A DNA stretch of 41,204 nucleotides from DASPLH01 sp035627675. Lineage in GTDB: Bacteria; Acidobacteriota; Terriglobia; Terriglobales; Acidobacteriaceae. Within the stretch, counting starts at the first letter, position 1. Each line of letters starts with the position of its first letter. The notes below the pieces were generated by a model that was not told the DNA's origin, searched no databases, and worked only from the letters and a program-made list of their open reading frames with translations. The stretch lies in NCBI GenBank assembly GCA_035627675.1, contig DASPLH010000139.1:1-41204 (forward strand), read 5' to 3'. The translations under genes were made by a program, and so were the position numbers. Of the stretch, positions 9,532-17,141 are shown in pieces.

Positions 9532-9582
9532 CTCTTCTAGCTTAACCCGTTCCGCTCACATTTCGCCGGGACGCACCGGAAA

Positions 9583-9609
9583 CGAAAGGCCTCGCCCGAA
9601 GGCGAGGCC
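9583..9609 (-). terminator. terminator of the leftward gene ending at 9631
   Basis: GGCCTCGCC (9588-9596), loop CGAA, GGCGAGGCC (9601-9609). Read leftward, the hairpin is followed by TTTCGTT. Confidence 0.85.
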
Positions 9610-9630
9610 GCTGTATTCGGTGCCCGGCAA

Positions 9631-10158
9631 CTAGGGATTCAGCCGCGTCTCGGGACGCTTGCTGCACTCCACCGCACTCTTTTCGATGTACGCCGTGAGC
9701 TGCCCTTCCGCCTTCTTCTCGCGCAGCTCGTCCATGAACGCCATCCTCTTCGCCGGGTCCTGCTTCAGCATGTTCTCGTAGGCGCGAAGCATGCCTTCGG
9801 TGCCGGCCATCAACAGGGCCACGGGATCTCTCGCCGCGTCAGGATGCTCCATGGAAAAGGCCGCGCTCGCCAGCATGCTCTGGAGCGTCATGGCGTTACG
9901 CTCCGGGGTGTTCGGCGAAGACAGCAGGGGACGGATCAGTTCCGTGCAGATCAACGAGTTCACGTCCGGGACTTCCTTGATCCACTGAAAGATCCAGTCG
10001 CGCTCCTGCTTCAGCGCCGGGCTAAGTGGCGACTCTTCCAGTTGCCGGATCACCGTCGCCGCCCGCTGGCGTTCCTCCGGAGTGGATGGTCCGCGAGGCT
10101 CCGCCACAGCCGCTGCACAGAACAGAAGAACTACCAGCCCACATGCCAGTTTTCGCAT
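9631..10158 (-). CDS. secreted or periplasmic hypothetical protein
   Basis: I do not recognise this 175-residue protein. It begins with a clear signal peptide (MRKLACGLVVLLFCAAAVAEP, cleavage likely after AVA) and the mature part is mainly helical and charged. It contains two cysteines (in LICTEL and VECSKR) and a segment QSMLASAAFSMEHP followed by GTEGMLRAYENML. The start at 10158 was preferred over an upstream codon at 10194 because GGAGGT stands six bases before it and the signal peptide begins there. It lies 42 bp after the asparaginase-like gene, whose stop is at 10201, and could be co-transcribed with it. A terminator follows. Such proteins are common as lineage-specific periplasmic proteins; I propose no function. 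Confidence 0.75.
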   Translation of the reverse strand: MRKLACGLVVLLFCAAAVAEPRGPSTPEERQRAATVIRQLEESPLSPALKQERDWIFQWIKEVPDVNSLICTELIRPLLSSPNTPERNAMTLQSMLASAAFSMEHPDAARDPVALLMAGTEGMLRAYENMLKQDPAKRMAFMDELREKKAEGQLTAYIEKSAVECSKRPETRLNP

Positions 10159-10200
10159 AGCGACCTCCAACCACCGACGCGGGTTAGTGTACACCCGGTG

Positions 10201-11445
10201 CTACCGCGCCGCAGCTTTCCTTTGCGCCGGCACGGGAGGGAACCCCAGGGCCGCGCCCTCGAACAGGAACGCGCATCTTTCCAGCCGCTTCGAGCCGTCG
10301 TGCACGGCAAACATCGCCGGACGCTCCGGCGGACCGCTCCAAAGCGATACCCCGGCGTACGCGCCGTCCTGGCGCAGAACGTAGTAGCGCATGTTCATAT
10401 ACCGGAGCTTCTTCATGTCATTGCTGTAGTTGCGCGCGATGCGCTTCATCACGTCGAGGCCAGCCTCGACCGGCGACATGCCATGCCGCATGTTCTCGAC
10501 GATCGCGTGAGCGCCGACGACCTTGATGTTCTCCTCTCCGTTACCGGTCGCGCCTGCCGCACCCACGTCCTGGTCGCAATAGCAGCCCGCGCCGATGATC
10601 GGCGAGTCGCCGGCGCGCCCCGGAATCTTCCAGGCGAGACCGCTCGTCGTGGTGGCACTGCTCATCTCGCCCTTCTCGTTCACCGCCGAGCAGTTGATTG
10701 TGCCGGTCGGCGGGTTCAGAACGCGTTGAATCGCCGCCATCCGGAACTCCGGCTCGATGCCGAGCTTCGCCGCCAGCGCTTCCATCTTCTCGATGCGCCG
10801 CTCCCAGTACTCAGTCCGGCTCTGCGGGTCATCCGGGAACCTGTAACTCGGATCGGCCAGCCCCGGTCCCCACCAGTCCTGCGTGGACATGCTCTCCTTC
10901 CAGAGCAGCCACGTCTTTCGCGAGCGCTCGGTCAGCAGGTTCTCCACCGGGAAGCCGTGCGCGACGGCGAACCGCTTCGCGCCCTCGCCCACCAGCATGA
11001 CGTGTCCCGTGTGTTCCATCACGGCCTTCGCCAGCAGAGACACGTTCTTGATGTCGCGAACGCCGGCCACGGCTCCCGCGCGGCGCGTTGGTCCATGCAT
11101 GCAGCAGGCGTCGAGTTCGACCACGCCTTCTTCATTCGGAAGTCCCCCGTAGCCGACACTGTCGTCGTTGGGATCGTCCTCGGGGCCTCGGATGACGGCC
11201 ATCACTGCGTCCAGCGTGTCGCCGCCGCGGCGCATGGTCTCGAACCCTGCATCGATCGTGTTGAATCCGTTCGCGGCACTGACGACCACCGGGCGCTTCG
11301 CCGCTCGTATGGCTTCAGCCTGCTCGGAGACCGCACGCTTCTGATCGGTGGATTTCGTGGTTTGACCTGCAAGGTCGAGCGGGACAGCGGCGGCTCCGAC
11401 AGCAGCCGTCGCCGCGGCAATAAAATCGCGGCGTGAGAATCCCAT
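10201..11445 (-). CDS. Tat-exported N4-(beta-N-acetylglucosaminyl)-L-asparaginase-like Ntn hydrolase
   Basis: A 414-residue member of the glycosylasparaginase/isoaspartyl peptidase family (EC 3.5.1.26-like). These self-cleaving Ntn hydrolases split the GlcNAc-Asn bond or isoaspartyl peptides. The N-terminus SRRDFIAA followed by an alanine-rich stretch is a twin-arginine signal, so it should act outside the cytoplasm. Thr249 in PPTGTINCSAV is the expected autocleavage site and nucleophile; it sits in GTI rather than the HDTIG of characterised enzymes. Downstream IPGRAGDSPIIGAG and GAAGATGNGE match the substrate-binding part. The start at 11445 was chosen because the signal peptide and a GGAG lie there. 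A DUF-like substrate or a role in cell-wall peptide turnover is equally possible. Confidence 0.88.
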   Translation of the reverse strand: MGFSRRDFIAAATAAVGAAAVPLDLAGQTTKSTDQKRAVSEQAEAIRAAKRPVVVSAANGFNTIDAGFETMRRGGDTLDAVMAVIRGPEDDPNDDSVGYGGLPNEEGVVELDACCMHGPTRRAGAVAGVRDIKNVSLLAKAVMEHTGHVMLVGEGAKRFAVAHGFPVENLLTERSRKTWLLWKESMSTQDWWGPGLADPSYRFPDDPQSRTEYWERRIEKMEALAAKLGIEPEFRMAAIQRVLNPPTGTINCSAVNEKGEMSSATTTSGLAWKIPGRAGDSPIIGAGCYCDQDVGAAGATGNGEENIKVVGAHAIVENMRHGMSPVEAGLDVMKRIARNYSNDMKKLRYMNMRYYVLRQDGAYAGVSLWSGPPERPAMFAVHDGSKRLERCAFLFEGAALGFPPVPAQRKAAAR

Positions 11446-11726
11446 GGAAGCTCCGGTGGGAAGAGGATTGGCCGCACAGGATATCAAACAGAGCTGCTCC
11501 ACACCATCTCCGGTCCTGGGCCCAACCACGGATGATCACGGATGCACACAGATCAGAAGCACCTTGGTTGCTCAGCACGATGTCGGGACTACCCCACCTC
11601 AGCTCCGTCTTCGGCTCCGCGAAAGGCGGACCGCCCAAAGACAAACACGGACCTGAACGCTTTTAGGTCCAGATCCGTGTGTGTATTCCGTGCAAAGCCG
11701 TGGTTAACGTTCTTCGGCCTTCGGAC
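11446..11726. other. spacer with inverted ACGGAT-type repeats
   Basis: This 281-bp stretch between two leftward genes holds AACCACGGATGATCACGGAT (11524-11543) continuing as GCACACAGATC, and at 11672-11706 an inverted relative GATCCGTGTGTGTATTCCGT continuing to GCCGTGGTTA. They bracket about 115 bp. No convincing gene is seen; it should also contain the promoter of the asparaginase-like gene. Confidence 0.65.
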
Positions 11727-12893
11727 TCACCCCGCCAGCTTCATCGGAGTGTTCTGATCGGCGCGGAAGCGAAGCAGTCCCGCAATGTGACCCGCGTTCT
11801 CGAACTCCTCGTCGCCGCGGATATAGACAATGTCGATGCCGTTACGCACGGCCTCGGAAATCAGCACGTCCGCCAGATCGCTGATCTGCCTGGCGTCGTT
11901 TCCACAGAGGGAGCACTTCTCGTTGTGTCCCATCTCGATGTGACCACAGTTCGGGCACTGTGAGCCGCTGGCGGAGAATTTATGTCCCAGCAACAGCGTT
12001 TGCATCTCGCCAGTCTCGAGCGATCGCAACACGCGACGGAGCCCCAGCGCGCCGTTTCCGTTGCGATGCGCCTCTCCGATCACCTGCCGGATCAGTTCAT
12101 CGCGGCGGGCCGATTCGCGCTCCTTCAGCAATCTTTCGACGCCTTCCACAACGGCATCGAGGCTGGCGACCTTGGGATCGATGCGGAAGTGCCCCAGCAG
12201 GTTCTGCGTCACGTACGTGTGCAACACGTCCTGGATTTCAGGCCAGCTCTCATCGCGACATCCGAAAGCGATGGCGTCCCATCCGCCGCGCTCGTACATC
12301 TTCATCAGGATGTCGTTCATGCGCTTGTAGTGCTGCTTCGTGTTCTCTGCGGCGGCGCGTTGGATGTGTCCTGCGTCGTATCCTGCCCAGCCCTCGCTCT
12401 CTCCGTGGCGCGGAAGTTCGTTGAAGAAGTCGAGCATTTCCCTGCCTTCGCCCATGTGGTAGTCGATCAGGCGCGCTTTTGTCCGGTCCGCCAGGCAGAC
12501 CGCGACACGAGGGTTCGACTCGACCAGCGGCACAAGCGGCTTCAGGTGGAACTTCCGGCTCACGACGATCTTGTGGCTTTCGAGGCGCGGCGGAATGTCG
12601 AACTCGCGCCAAAACCCGTTGGCGGAGTCGGCAAATATCGCCTTGGCCTTGCCGCCGTTTCCGTGCATGTTGTCCGCCATGTCGAGGATGCGATGGAGGT
12701 CGGCGCGCGCGCACTCGTTGCGCCCGCCCTTCTCCGCATCGTGCAGCGCCTCGCGCACAAGGTCTTTCAGCGTGATCGCTTCCTCCCGATGCGATTGATC
12801 TTTCGGCACCGACGGCTGGTAGTAGAACGTAAGGGCGCACTGCTGCGGAGATTCATACTCTGCGAGTTCTTTGATTTCGTCTCTTGTAATCAT
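11727..12893 (-). CDS. eRF1-like (baeRF) protein with zinc ribbon
   Basis: This 388-residue protein resembles the bacterial archaeo-eukaryotic release-factor (baeRF) family, related to eRF1/Pelota domains 2 and 3, whose members probably act on ribosomes or peptidyl-tRNA. Residues 125-240 (VAVCLADRTKARLIDY, then KQHYKRMNDILMKMYERGG) fit domain 2. The segment GWAGYDAGHIQRA occupies the place where eRF1 has its GGQ loop, so hydrolase activity is uncertain. Residues 290-388 fit domain 3 and end in FENAGHIAGLLRFR, like the eRF1/Pelota C-terminus. A four-cysteine zinc ribbon (Cys313, 316, 327, 330) is inserted in domain 3. The start at 12893 has GGAGAGG upstream. It follows the HPF-sigma gene by 88 bp, which suggests joint expression. 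Confidence 0.8.
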   Translation of the reverse strand: MITRDEIKELAEYESPQQCALTFYYQPSVPKDQSHREEAITLKDLVREALHDAEKGGRNECARADLHRILDMADNMHGNGGKAKAIFADSANGFWREFDIPPRLESHKIVVSRKFHLKPLVPLVESNPRVAVCLADRTKARLIDYHMGEGREMLDFFNELPRHGESEGWAGYDAGHIQRAAAENTKQHYKRMNDILMKMYERGGWDAIAFGCRDESWPEIQDVLHTYVTQNLLGHFRIDPKVASLDAVVEGVERLLKERESARRDELIRQVIGEAHRNGNGALGLRRVLRSLETGEMQTLLLGHKFSASGSQCPNCGHIEMGHNEKCSLCGNDARQISDLADVLISEAVRNGIDIVYIRGDEEFENAGHIAGLLRFRADQNTPMKLAG

Positions 12894-12981
12894 CAGCACC
12901 TCTCCGATCGAAGTCACATACGTAGACGCGCGACACTACGGCGGCTGTCACGCCGGCAGCCGGCAACCGCGACGCGAGTTG

Positions 12982-14022
12982 TTACGCAATCCTGGAAGAC
13001 CGTTCCATGATGCTGTCCTTCAGAGGGTCCTCGACCGGGAAAGACTTGCGCAGGTGTTCGCGGGCGTGTTGGATGGAAGTTCGAACGTCGTCGACCGGCC
13101 GGTCGGTGATCGACGCGATTTCGGACACTGTGAAGCCTTCGAACGTAAAGAGAATGAATGCTTCCCGGTCTTCGTTCCTGGTGCGGCGCAGCGCGGTTTC
13201 CACCATGCCGATGATCTCTTCGTTTGCCACGACTTCTTCGGGAGTCGCCGTGCGCGGATCCGGGATGAGGTTCTCGTTGGTCAACACCATGTCGTCGCGG
13301 TTGTACTCGGCCAATGTCTCGTCCGCGTTGTCGGAGTCCCGGCCGCCGCTCTCGAGCGGAACGGAGCGCTCGTCGGCGTTGAGTTGCTGCGCGATGCGGT
13401 CGATGGCCTGCCGGGCCATCCGGTACAGCCAAGGCTCGAGCGCGATCTTGTCCGGACGCTCGGTGCGCTCATCGAGGGCGGTGGCAATGGCTTCGTCGAT
13501 CACTTCGTCGGGCGTGACCTGGTCTGCCCTGAACTGGCCATTGCTCAAGCGGAACCGCAGTTCCCGGCCGATGAACCGCCTCAGCCGGCCGATGTTCGCG
13601 TTCACGAACTCGGTGACGTCGGTCTCCGATGCCGCTTCGGGATGCACGGCCGCAAGCGTCTCTTCGAAAGGAACCTGCGGCACCGTCCGGGTATTCTCCA
13701 CCCGCCGTGCTCTTGGCCACTGGTGCTGCGCGCGCAGGTGATCCTTGTGCTTCGACAGTTGCTCGAGGATGTTGTCGAACGACGCCTTCAGCGCCGCCTG
13801 CACCGAGTCGGCAGCTTCGTTGGACGCCATCTGCCCCGACGGCAGCCGCAGGTTGAGCGCTGCGACGAAACCCTTCTTCGGGCTCTCGCCGAGGCTTCCG
13901 TGCAGCGAGATCATATCCGGCTTGAACACCTGAAGCCGCTTGCGCAGTTTTTCGATTTGATGGTTGATGATGGCGTCTACGTCGGGAGTTTTGGACAGCT
14001 TGTAAGTGAAGTGGACGTTCAT
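12982..14022 (-). CDS. HPF/RaiA ribosome-hibernation domain fused to sigma-70-like factor
   Basis: A 346-residue two-part protein. Residues 1-97 look like a ribosome-associated inhibitor/hibernation factor: the beta-strand segment GFVAALNLRLPSGQMASNEA and the helix DNILEQLSKHKDHLR match the conserved end of HPF/RaiA. Residues 137-215 resemble sigma-70 region 2 (DEVIDEAIATAL, then LEPWLYRMARQAIDRIA). Residues 268-328 resemble region 4 with its helix-turn-helix (DREAFILFTFEGFTVSEIAS, then VRTSIQHAREHLR). The linker 98-135 is basic, then acidic. This would couple ribosome occupancy to promoter choice, but that is inference. The ATG at 14022 follows GAGG. The next gene in the same direction is the eRF1-like protein, which also points to ribosomes. 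The frame is intact across the junction, so it is not a merged call. Confidence 0.85.
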   Translation of the reverse strand: MNVHFTYKLSKTPDVDAIINHQIEKLRKRLQVFKPDMISLHGSLGESPKKGFVAALNLRLPSGQMASNEAADSVQAALKASFDNILEQLSKHKDHLRAQHQWPRARRVENTRTVPQVPFEETLAAVHPEAASETDVTEFVNANIGRLRRFIGRELRFRLSNGQFRADQVTPDEVIDEAIATALDERTERPDKIALEPWLYRMARQAIDRIAQQLNADERSVPLESGGRDSDNADETLAEYNRDDMVLTNENLIPDPRTATPEEVVANEEIIGMVETALRRTRNEDREAFILFTFEGFTVSEIASITDRPVDDVRTSIQHAREHLRKSFPVEDPLKDSIMERSSRIA

Positions 14023-14079
14023 GCAGGAGCCTCGACGGAAAGAACAACACCCCCGGCAGGTACGTTCCTTTGCCGCCGG

Positions 14080-14085
14080 ATTCTA
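14080..14085 (-). promoter_or_regulatory. possible -10 element for the HPF-sigma gene
   Basis: Read leftward, TAGAAT stands 58 bases before the start codon. No good -35 hexamer is visible at the usual spacing, so this is tentative. Confidence 0.25.
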
Positions 14086-14251
14086 CACCTTGCTTGTAAA
14101 GAAGCACCCGCAAAAACACCGGTTGTATTCTCAGTGCTGCAATTCCGGCACAGGTGCGCCGCACCCCCGGCCCGGCAGTCCGTTGCACCGCCGAGTGAGC
14201 ACAACAGGGCACGCGCAAACTGCTTGCCGCATCCGGAAACTTTCTCCGAAC

Positions 14252-14283
14252 AAACGAAAAGCCGCTGCTCAGGACAGCGGCTT
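14252..14283 (-). terminator. terminator of mqnE
   Basis: AAGCCGCTG (14259-14267) pairs with CAGCGGCTT (14275-14283). Read leftward the stem is followed by TTCGTTTGTT. It lies 21 bases after the mqnE stop. Confidence 0.88.
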
Positions 14284-14304
14284 GGGCCAGAAAACAGGAA
14301 GGAG

Positions 14305-15465
14305 TTACACGGCGACCGTGAACGTGGTCTCGGTCCGTGTCACGGGCCTGTACAGGGTGTCGCGCTCCACTGGCTCCCGCCCGGCCTCCTTGATCAGCCG
14401 GATCAGGTCCTGTCTGCGGAGTCCCTGGGGAGTCGTGGCCCCGGCATCGTGGTAGATCTTCTCTTCCACGACGGTGCCGTCGATGTCGTCGGCGCCGAAA
14501 CGAAGAGCTATCTGAGCGATCTTCGGCGTGAGCATCTGCCAATACGCCTTGATATGCGGGAAGTTGTCGAGCACGAGGCGGGAGACCGCGATCTGCTTGA
14601 TGTCTTCCATGCCGGTCGTCCAGGGCAGGTGCTGGAGCGGAGTATTGTCCGGGTGGAACGAGAGCGGAATGAATGTCTGGAAGCCGCCGGTCTCGTCCTG
14701 CACTTGGCGCAGTTTGATCAGGTGGTCCACGCGATCCTCATCGTTCTCGATGTGGCCGTACAACATCGTTGCGTTCGACTTCAGGCCCATACGGTGCGCC
14801 AGCCGGGCTGTATCGAGCCATTCACCGCCGTCGATCTTGTGATCGCAGATGATGGAGCGCACGCGTTCGCTGAAAATTTCGGCTCCGCCGCCCGGAAGCG
14901 AATCCACGCCGGCTTCCTTGATCTTCAGCAGCAGGTCGGGTATCGACAGCTTCGCGCGCTTCGCAAAGAACGATACCTCCACCATCGTGAACGCTTTCAG
15001 GTGAACCTGCGGGTAGCGGTCCTTCAGCCCGCGGCAGAGGTCCAGGAAGTATTCCAGCGGAAGATCGGGATGCAGCCCGCCGACAATGTGGAACTCGGTC
15101 ACGGCTTCGGTGTATCCCGATGCGGCCGCCTGCCACACTTCCTCCAGCGCCATCGTGTAAGCGCCCGGTGTGTCTTTCTTGCGCCCGAAGGCGCAAAGCC
15201 TGCACGCAGCTACGCAGACGTTCGTCGGGTTGATGTGCCGGTTCACGTTGAAGTAGGCGACGTTCCCATGCAGCCGTTCGCGCACCGCGTTTGCCATCCA
15301 GCCCAAAGCCAGCACGTCGCCTGTGCGGTAGAGCGCCATGGCGTCGTCAACATCGAGGCGCTCCTGCGCCATCACTTTGTCGTAGATCGGCTTGAGGCGC
15401 GCGTCGTCGGTCTGGAAGCCGTGACGCGGCGCAGTCACAGGGAATGCGGGCTGAGCCATATCCAT
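14305..15465 (-). CDS. mqnE: aminofutalosine synthase (radical SAM)
   Basis: MqnE (EC 2.5.1.120) adds a SAM-derived 5'-deoxyadenosyl radical to 3-[(1-carboxyvinyl)oxy]benzoate to make 6-amino-6-deoxyfutalosine, the second step of the futalosine route to menaquinone. The 386-residue sequence has the radical-SAM cluster motif CVAACRLC with Cys84, Cys88 and Cys91, preceded by NVNRHINPTN. It continues with FHIVGGLHPDLPLEYFLDL and HLKAFTMVEVSFFAKRAK, which fit MqnE better than the related MqnC. Start choice is uncertain: ATG at 15465 or two codons later at 15459, neither with a strong ribosome-binding site. It lies 57 bp after the UbiA-type prenyltransferase gene, so the two probably form a menaquinone operon. 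A terminator follows. Confidence 0.95.
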   Translation of the reverse strand: MDMAQPAFPVTAPRHGFQTDDARLKPIYDKVMAQERLDVDDAMALYRTGDVLALGWMANAVRERLHGNVAYFNVNRHINPTNVCVAACRLCAFGRKKDTPGAYTMALEEVWQAAASGYTEAVTEFHIVGGLHPDLPLEYFLDLCRGLKDRYPQVHLKAFTMVEVSFFAKRAKLSIPDLLLKIKEAGVDSLPGGGAEIFSERVRSIICDHKIDGGEWLDTARLAHRMGLKSNATMLYGHIENDEDRVDHLIKLRQVQDETGGFQTFIPLSFHPDNTPLQHLPWTTGMEDIKQIAVSRLVLDNFPHIKAYWQMLTPKIAQIALRFGADDIDGTVVEEKIYHDAGATTPQGLRRQDLIRLIKEAGREPVERDTLYRPVTRTETTFTVAV

Positions 15466-15522
15466 CGATGATACCGCGATTGGCCATCGGGCAGGAACCC
15501 GGGCCGGCCGCCCCGGTCGGCG

Positions 15523-16416
15523 CTAACCGAACAGGGTGGCAACGGTCTCCCCCCGTGCGGCAATCAGGCGATCGGTGGCGACCGCCAGCAGCAGCAGGAT
15601 GGAGATGAAGCCGTTCGTGGTGAAGAACGCGGCGTTCAGGCGGCTGAGATCGTTGGCCTTCACCAGCGAATGCTCATATACGAGCAGCAGCCCGACGATC
15701 ACCACTCCGGCGAGCGCAATCTTCCCAAGTCCGAAAGCCGCCACGCTCCAGAGGAACAACCCAAACGCCGCTGCGTGGAACAAGCGCGCCAGCACCAGTG
15801 CCTTGGCTATCCCGAAGTGCTGCGGGATCGAGTGGAGGCCGGCTCCGCAGTCGTAGTCGTAATCCTGGCAGCTGTAGAGCACGTCGAAACCGCCGCCCCA
15901 GAACATCACCGCCGCGGTCAGGATGAAGATGCGCGGGTCCAGCGTGCCGCGGATCGCGACCCACGCGGCCGCCGGAGCAATCCCCATAGCCAGGCCCAGG
16001 AACAGGTGCGCCCATCGGGTGAAGCGCTTGGTGTACGAGTAGCCGAAGACAATGGCAAGAGCGATCGGCGAGAGGTAGAACGCCAGCGGATTCAACTCCC
16101 ACGCGGCAAGCATCAGCACGAGCGAGAAGACCACGGTGAAGCCCAGCACGAACTGGCGTGACAGGAGCCCGGCCGGCAACGCCCGCGTCAGCGTCCGGGG
16201 ATTGCCCGCGTCGATCTCGGCATCCACCAGACGATTGAACGCCATCGCGGCCGAACGCCCGGCGATCAGCGCAACGACGATCCACAACGTCTGCCGGACA
16301 GTTGGCACTCCTTGCGCGGCAATGACCGCGCCGGTCAATCCGAAGGGGAGCGTAAGAAACGAGTGCTCCCACTTGATCATCTCGAGCGTGATTCGAAGGT
16401 TCTTTACCAGGGCCAC
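15523..16416 (-). CDS. mqnP: UbiA-family prenyltransferase, menaquinone pathway (MqnP-like)
   Basis: A 297-residue integral-membrane prenyltransferase with about eight or nine hydrophobic segments. The first Asp-rich motif reads NRLVDAEIDAGNPRT and the second DVLYSCQDYDYD, both needed for Mg2+-polyprenyl diphosphate binding in the UbiA superfamily. The N-terminus (ITLEMIKWEHSFLTLPF) is that of the 4-hydroxybenzoate-polyprenyltransferase-like subgroup found with futalosine genes. There it is thought to prenylate 1,4-dihydroxy-6-naphthoate rather than 4-hydroxybenzoate. The adjacent mqnE supports that assignment; a true UbiA role is the alternative. It is divergent from the CYTH gene with 121 bp between starts. 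Confidence 0.88.
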   Translation of the reverse strand: MALVKNLRITLEMIKWEHSFLTLPFGLTGAVIAAQGVPTVRQTLWIVVALIAGRSAAMAFNRLVDAEIDAGNPRTLTRALPAGLLSRQFVLGFTVVFSLVLMLAAWELNPLAFYLSPIALAIVFGYSYTKRFTRWAHLFLGLAMGIAPAAAWVAIRGTLDPRIFILTAAVMFWGGGFDVLYSCQDYDYDCGAGLHSIPQHFGIAKALVLARLFHAAAFGLFLWSVAAFGLGKIALAGVVIVGLLLVYEHSLVKANDLSRLNAAFFTTNGFISILLLLAVATDRLIAARGETVATLFG

Positions 16417-16537
16417 AGCTTACAAGTTTAGACCAGTTCAGCCGAAGGGTGTATCCGGCGAAGCACCCGGTCTGGAAAGCAGAGGCCGGGTGGAGTCCAG
16501 ATTTGTGCTTTGCCGTGTTTTGATCTTTACTGCTGTC

Positions 16538-17113
16538 ATGCCGGTCGAGACCGAAATCAAGTTCCTCGTATCCGACGTACAGGCGCTTGAGCAGAAATTG
16601 AGCGCGCTGGGCTTCACCCGGCAAACGCCGTTCACCTACGAGAGCAACACGCTCTACGACCTGCCCGCCGGCGACCTGAGGCGAAAGGGCGAGGTGCTGC
16701 GCATCCGCCGCTACGGCGGCCTCTGGAAGCTGACGCACAAGACCCGCGGCACCGATGCGCGCCACAAGACCCGGCACGAGAGCGAGACCGCCATCTCGGA
16801 CGGCGAGCAGATGGACGCGATACTTCGCGCCCTCGGCTACGCCCCGGCGTTTGTCTACGAGAAGTACCGCTCCGAGTGGACGGACGGCACAGGCGAAGTC
16901 GTGATCGACCGCACCCCAATCGGCGACGTCGCCGAGATCGAGGGCACGCCGGAGTGGATCGACCGCATCGCCCGCGCGTTGGAGGTTCCGGCCGAGCGAT
17001 ACATCACCGCTTCCTATGCCGGCCTTTTCCGCGATTGGGTTGCACGCACAGGTTCGCAAGCCAGACACATGACCTTTGCCGAGTGTGGAACTCCGCGTCC
17101 TCTCGTTTCGTAG
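16538..17113 (+). CDS. CYTH domain protein (class IV adenylate cyclase/ThTPase-like)
   Basis: A 191-residue CYTH-fold protein. The signature ExExK is present as VETEIKF at residues 3-9. The strands that follow carry the alternating basic and acidic residues of the triphosphate tunnel: VLRIRRYGG, WKLTHKTRG, RHESETAI, YEKYRSEW, VVIDRTPIGDVAEIEG. Families sharing this fold include class IV adenylate cyclases (CyaB), thiamine triphosphatases and inorganic triphosphatases. The sequence does not settle which one, although overall length and DRTPIGDVAEIEG are CyaB-like. The start at 16538 was chosen because homology begins at MPVETEIKF; an in-frame upstream extension to 16136 runs antisense to mqnP. 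The next gene begins 28 bp after its stop, so co-transcription is likely. Confidence 0.88.
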   Translation: MPVETEIKFLVSDVQALEQKLSALGFTRQTPFTYESNTLYDLPAGDLRRKGEVLRIRRYGGLWKLTHKTRGTDARHKTRHESETAISDGEQMDAILRALGYAPAFVYEKYRSEWTDGTGEVVIDRTPIGDVAEIEGTPEWIDRIARALEVPAERYITASYAGLFRDWVARTGSQARHMTFAECGTPRPLVS

Positions 17114-17141
17114 AAAGCATATATATCCTCGAGGAGAACGA

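Noticed and set aside
12982..14022. Idea that the HPF-sigma fusion is two genes joined by a sequencing error
   Set aside because: The linker region continues in one frame with normal codon use, and neither half has its own stop or start signal at the junction. Only other assemblies could finally exclude it.
12871..15471. Long rightward open frame of 866 codons across two leftward genes and the spacer between them
   Set aside because: It is antisense to the HPF-sigma and mqnE genes and has no family-like motifs; long antisense frames are expected in GC-rich DNA with biased third positions.
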